From the NCBI GenBank assembly GCA_025757845.1, contig CP107211.1, positions 744,001-808,000 of the forward strand: a stretch of DNA of 64,000 nt. The letters run 5' to 3'. The translations under genes were made by a program, and so were the position numbers. The notes under the pieces were generated by a model that ran no database searches, was not told where the DNA came from, and saw nothing but the letters and a program-made list of their open reading frames with translations. This DNA comes from Oscillospiraceae bacterium (lineage in GTDB: Bacteria > Bacillota > Clostridia > Oscillospirales > Ruminococcaceae). This document shows, one piece after another, positions 61,620-64,000 of the stretch; position 1 is the first letter of the stretch; every line of letters begins with the position of its first letter.

Positions 61620-61972
61620 TCAGCCAGCCAGAGCGGCAGAAACAGCGTCCTTCACGCCGTTGGTGGTGAGGGTTGCACCGGACACGCCGTCGATCTCGGC
61701 GCTGTTGGCAGCCACAACCTGCTTAGCCAGCTCCTCCAGAGCGGCACCGCCGATGCTCTCGGTCTCGCTTGCGCCCTCCAGCTTGCAGTCGGAGACAGTG
61801 CCGTCAGCTTCCACAGTCAGGGTGGCAACGATGTCGCCGCCAAAGCCCTTGCCGGTGCCGGTCTTGGTAACGCTGGAAGCAGCGGTGGGCCGCCGCAGGC
61901 CACCAGAGAGGCACCCACAACGAGGCTCATGGCCACAGCAGCGGCCAGCTTACGAATGGTCTGGTTCTTCAT
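61620..61972 (-). pseudogene. FMN-binding lipoprotein, frameshifted
   Basis: From ATG 61972 the minus strand reads a lipoprotein signal MKNQTIRKLAAAVAMSLVVG...VACGG, then runs out of frame and stops within about 25 codons. In another frame the sequence continues with TAASSVTKTGTGKGFGGD and an FMN_bind domain ending DGVSGATLTTNGVKDAVSAALAG. The 353-base span is not a multiple of 3. The break is at about 61885-61895, where a Ser/Ala-rich linker is expected; its relative at 17762 has 40 linker residues there. Either a true mutation or an assembly collapse of the repetitive linker. Confidence 0.75.
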
Positions 61973-62142
61973 TCTTCATTTTCTCCAAAATAAAAGATGA
62001 TTCATACGTTTGACCTGAAAGGTGCGTGCAATTCAGGGATTGTATTAAAGTACCATACAAAAGCGTGGTCTGTCAAAAGGAGGGCTCAACTTGGCATCAA
62101 TTGGATAAAAGAATGTGGAGCTGTTGCTTTTTGTCAACGTGA

Positions 62143-62180
62143 GGCAGAAAAAGCTGCCCCACCGGTGAGGGTGGGGCAGC
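62143..62180 (-). terminator. terminator after pfkA
   Basis: Minus strand arms GCTGCCCCACC and GGTGGGGCAGC followed by TTTTTCTG. Confidence 0.8.
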
Positions 62181-62204
62181 CGTTTGCAAGGGGGAGGGGA
62201 GAGG

Positions 62205-63284
62205 TCAGCCCAGGCTCACGCCCATGCGGCGTGCCACGGTGAGCAGCTCGCAGCCCTCGGGTACGTTGCGGGTCTTGCCGGCGATGTCGGCCAGACGGTT
62301 CTGGGTCACGCGGCCGTTCACCATGGCCACGGTCACGCCGTAGCGCTCGATCTCCACCAGCTTGGCGGCATAGCTGCCGAACTCGGTGGCCAGCACGCGG
62401 TCGTAGGCGCTGGGGCTGCCGCCGCGCTGCATGTGGCCCGGGATGCACACACGGGTCTCCATGCCGGTCTTTTTCTGCACGGCCTGTGCGATGCGGTTGG
62501 TGGCGGTGGCACCAAAGCCCTGCTCGGCACGCTTGGCCATCCAGTCCTTACGCTTCATGCGGGCTTCTTCCACGTTCATGGCACCCTCGGCCACGGCGAT
62601 GATGGAAAAGTTGGAGCCTCTCTTGGCGCGGCGCTCCACGGCCTCGCACACGCGGTCGATGTCGTAGGGCATCTCGGGCAGCAGGATGATGTCGGCACCG
62701 CCGGCAATGCCGGAATACAGAGTCAGCCAGCCGGCCTTGTTGCCCATGATCTCAATGCACATCACGCGGCTGTGGCTGCCGGCGGTGGTGTGGATGCGGT
62801 CGATGACCTCCGTGGCAATGTCCACAGCAGTGTGGAAGCCAAAGGTCACATCGGTGCCAAAGATGTCGTTGTCGATGGTCTTGGGCAGGCCGATGATGTT
62901 GAGCCCTTCCTGCGAGAGCAGGTTGGCCGTTTTGTGGGTGCCATTGCCGCCCAGGCAAAGCAGGCAGTCCAGCTTGGCGTCCTTGTAGGTCTTTTTCATG
63001 GCGGCCACTTTATCGACGTTGTCATCCTCCACCACGCGCATCATTTTAAAAGGCGTGCGCTTGGTGCCCAGGATGGTGCCGCCCAGGGTCAGAATGCCGC
63101 GGAAATCGTCCTCGGACATCTCCTTGTAGTCCCCGTTGATCAGGCCGCTGTAGCCGTTCAGGATGCCGACAATCTCCACGTTGTCACCCATGCGGGCGTA
63201 CAGTGCTTTTGCTACACCGCGGATGGTGGCGTTCAGGCCCGGACAGTCGCCGCCGGAGGTCAGGATACCAACACGTTTTTTCAT
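62205..63284 (-). CDS. pfkA: 6-phosphofructokinase
   Basis: Glycolytic PFK of 359 residues: TSGGDCPGLNATIRG at the N-terminus, TIDND (136-140) with the catalytic Asp, GRHSGWL-equivalent MGNKAGWLTLYSG, and PGHMQRGGSPSAYDR. The phosphodonor loop is GGNGT (112-116), with Asn where Asp is usual but Gly after it (ATP-like), while PKTIDND has the Lys typical of PPi enzymes. ATP is more likely, but donor choice is not settled by sequence. Longer than E. coli PfkA (320). Confidence 0.9.
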   Translation of the reverse strand: MKKRVGILTSGGDCPGLNATIRGVAKALYARMGDNVEIVGILNGYSGLINGDYKEMSEDDFRGILTLGGTILGTKRTPFKMMRVVEDDNVDKVAAMKKTYKDAKLDCLLCLGGNGTHKTANLLSQEGLNIIGLPKTIDNDIFGTDVTFGFHTAVDIATEVIDRIHTTAGSHSRVMCIEIMGNKAGWLTLYSGIAGGADIILLPEMPYDIDRVCEAVERRAKRGSNFSIIAVAEGAMNVEEARMKRKDWMAKRAEQGFGATATNRIAQAVQKKTGMETRVCIPGHMQRGGSPSAYDRVLATEFGSYAAKLVEIERYGVTVAMVNGRVTQNRLADIAGKTRNVPEGCELLTVARRMGVSLG

Positions 63285-63456
63285 TCAAAAGCCCTCTTTC
63301 CTCTGAGCTTCAGGGCCGCTGACCCTGAGCACACTATTTATAGTATAAGAGTATTCCGAATGCGGGTGGGTGTCAAGCCATCTGGACAAAATTTTACATG
63401 CTGCCGTGCTGCAAAAGCGCCTGGCAAAAAAGTTTGCGGAAAAAGCAAAAAAGTGG

Positions 63457-63485
63457 TTGACAAGGACACACTCTTCGGGTATAAT
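63457..63485 (+). promoter_or_regulatory. promoter of the tRNA-Gln/tRNA-Pro unit
   Basis: Consensus TTGACA, 17-base spacer, consensus TATAAT, 45 bases before tRNA-Gln. Confidence 0.85.
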
Positions 63486-63529
63486 ATCCCTTGTCAGCAG
63501 CGCCGAACCGCTCCTGACAAACCGAATAA

Positions 63530-63603
63530 TGGGGATTTGCATAGTGGTAGTGCGGTAGACTCTGACTCTACTTGTGGGAGTTCGATTCTCTCATCCCCAA
63601 CCA
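63530..63603 (+). tRNA. tRNA-Gln (CTG)
   Basis: 74 bases with encoded CCA. Acceptor TGGGGAT/ATCCCCA, anticodon loop CTCTGAC giving CTG, T loop TTCGATT. Confidence 0.95.
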
Positions 63604-63632
63604 GACCGCAGCCCAATCGGCTGCGGTATTTT

Positions 63633-63708
63633 CGGGGCATAGCGCAGTTGGTAGCGCGCCTCGTTCGGGACGAGGAGGCCGTGGGTTCAAATCCCGCTGC
63701 TCCGACCA
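63633..63708 (+). tRNA. tRNA-Pro (CGG)
   Basis: 76 bases with encoded CCA. Acceptor CGGGGCA/TGCTCCG, D arm AGCGCAGTTGGTAGCGC, anticodon loop TTCGGGA giving CGG, T loop TTCAAAT. Twenty-nine bases after tRNA-Gln. Confidence 0.95.
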
Positions 63709-63744
63709 AAAAAAGCAGACACACGTTTGTGTGTCTGCTTTTTT
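63709..63744 (+). terminator. terminator after tRNA-Pro
   Basis: Arms AAAAAAGCAGACACAC and GTGTGTCTGCTTTTTT. Symmetric, so it also serves the minus strand. Confidence 0.85.
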
Positions 63745-63747
63745 GTT

Positions 63748-63836
63748 TGTCGGAGCCGGGATTTGAACAGGGCGGCGGCATGAAATGCCGTAAACAAAGC
63801 CATAGCATGGCTTTGTTTAGCCCGCGGGTCCCAACC
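63748..63836 (-). repeat. tRNA-end-like structured element beside tRNA-Pro, inverted
   Basis: Minus strand ends TTCAAATCCCGGCTCCGAC, close to the T arm and acceptor end of the adjacent tRNA-Pro (TTCAAATCCCGCTGCTCCGAC), but in opposite orientation. Upstream are two perfect hairpins, AAACAAAGCCA/TGGCTTTGTTT and CGGCA/TGCCG. No anticodon or D arm. The plan equals that of the three units beside tRNA-Tyr. Confidence 0.6.
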
Positions 63837-64000
63837 AGTAGGAAAGTCTACCCAGGGAGAAGTCGTAACACATTCGTGTACTGGTCTTTTTTAATCTCCG
63901 CAGCGGGATTTGCAGCGGAGGCGACCGCCGCCTGCGGCGGGAACAGGGAGCCGAGGCTGGGGCAGCGGTCAGCAAGACGCGAATGCCGCTCAAGGCATGA
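63834..64000 (+). other. structured non-coding stretch at window end
   Basis: ACCAGTA (63834-63840) pairs with TACTGGT (63879-63885), which is followed by CTTTTTT, so a plus-strand transcript could terminate here. Between them are small GTAACACA/TGTGT-type stems. Beyond 63900 the sequence is GC-rich with a CCGCCGCCTGCGGCGG palindrome; no gene is recognisable before the window ends. Confidence 0.4.

Noticed and set aside
63859-63870. GAAGTCGTAACA, as in the 3' end of 16S rRNA
   Set aside because: Only 12 bases match and the flanks do not continue into the 16S end or anti-SD; no rRNA gene is present.

Overview
The window is a GC-rich (by eye near 58-60 %), gene-dense chromosomal segment of a Firmicute. 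Clostridial gene order, lipoproteins with long Ser/Ala/Glu linkers after the lipobox Cys, three T-box leaders, a VanH-type D-lactate dehydrogenase and FMN-binding lipoproteins all fit a Ruminococcaceae gut anaerobe, most likely the Faecalibacterium prausnitzii group. The genus is an inference from sequence style; no database was consulted. I see no prophage, CRISPR array, transposase or rRNA operon. Almost everything is core metabolism, transport and regulation.

Layout. 0-7 kb: tsaE-tsaB (tRNA t6A), upp, then the leucine operon leuA-leuC-leuD-leuB on the minus strand behind a Leu T-box. 7-14 kb: ftsH, a small secreted protein with a duplicated 33-residue block, and an ATPase/FtsX-type permease pair. 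14-17 kb: a monofunctional glycosyltransferase and metY behind a Cys/Met-rich leader peptide and hairpin. 17-17.6 kb: tRNA-Tyr followed by three tandem tRNA-3'-end-like structured elements. 17.7-20.3 kb: FMN-binding lipoprotein, HPt protein, AGCS symporter. 20.4-24.5 kb: thiW-thiM-thiE-thiC under a TPP riboswitch. 24.5-33 kb: def, brnQ, a nitrate/taurine-type ABC importer (its likely binding protein lies 4 kb away), C69 dipeptidase, flavin reductase, glycosyltransferase, Crp/Fnr regulator. 33-36.8 kb: fruR-fruK-fruA. 36.9-42.6 kb: methionine region (metA, a second metY-like gene, metNIQ behind a Met T-box). 42.6-49.4 kb: split ThrE exporter, Eis-like acetyltransferase, DUF1846 protein, a Tat-type lipoprotein behind a promoter with a G9 tract, and a BASS transporter behind an Ile T-box. 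49.5-55.7 kb: GntR-controlled TRAP transporter, ManD-type dehydratase and SDR, a sugar-acid operon. 55.8-64 kb: NSS symporter, tRNA-Arg, KtrB-like K+ channel subunit, pepT, D-lactate dehydrogenase, a frameshifted FMN-binding lipoprotein, pfkA, tRNA-Gln, tRNA-Pro and a fourth tRNA-end-like element.

How it fits together. Methionine is made by direct sulfhydrylation: MetA carries the acetyl-type Glu111, and two MetY-like enzymes are present, with import by MetNIQ. The three T-boxes align so that each specifier falls in the same place: CTG (Leu) for leuA, ATG (Met) for metQ, ATC (Ile) for the BASS transporter. Fructose goes in through FruA and FruK, glycolysis is represented by PfkA, and fermentation by D-lactate dehydrogenase.

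Most notable: (1) MetQ is circularly permuted, with its usual C-terminal half first; (2) three tandem elements that end exactly like the neighbouring tRNA-Tyr, with covarying internal hairpins, plus a fourth element of like design beside tRNA-Pro; (3) an Ile T-box on a BASS transporter; (4) a leader peptide with six Cys/Met in 13 codons before metY; (5) a G9 tract between -35 and -10 of a lipoprotein promoter.
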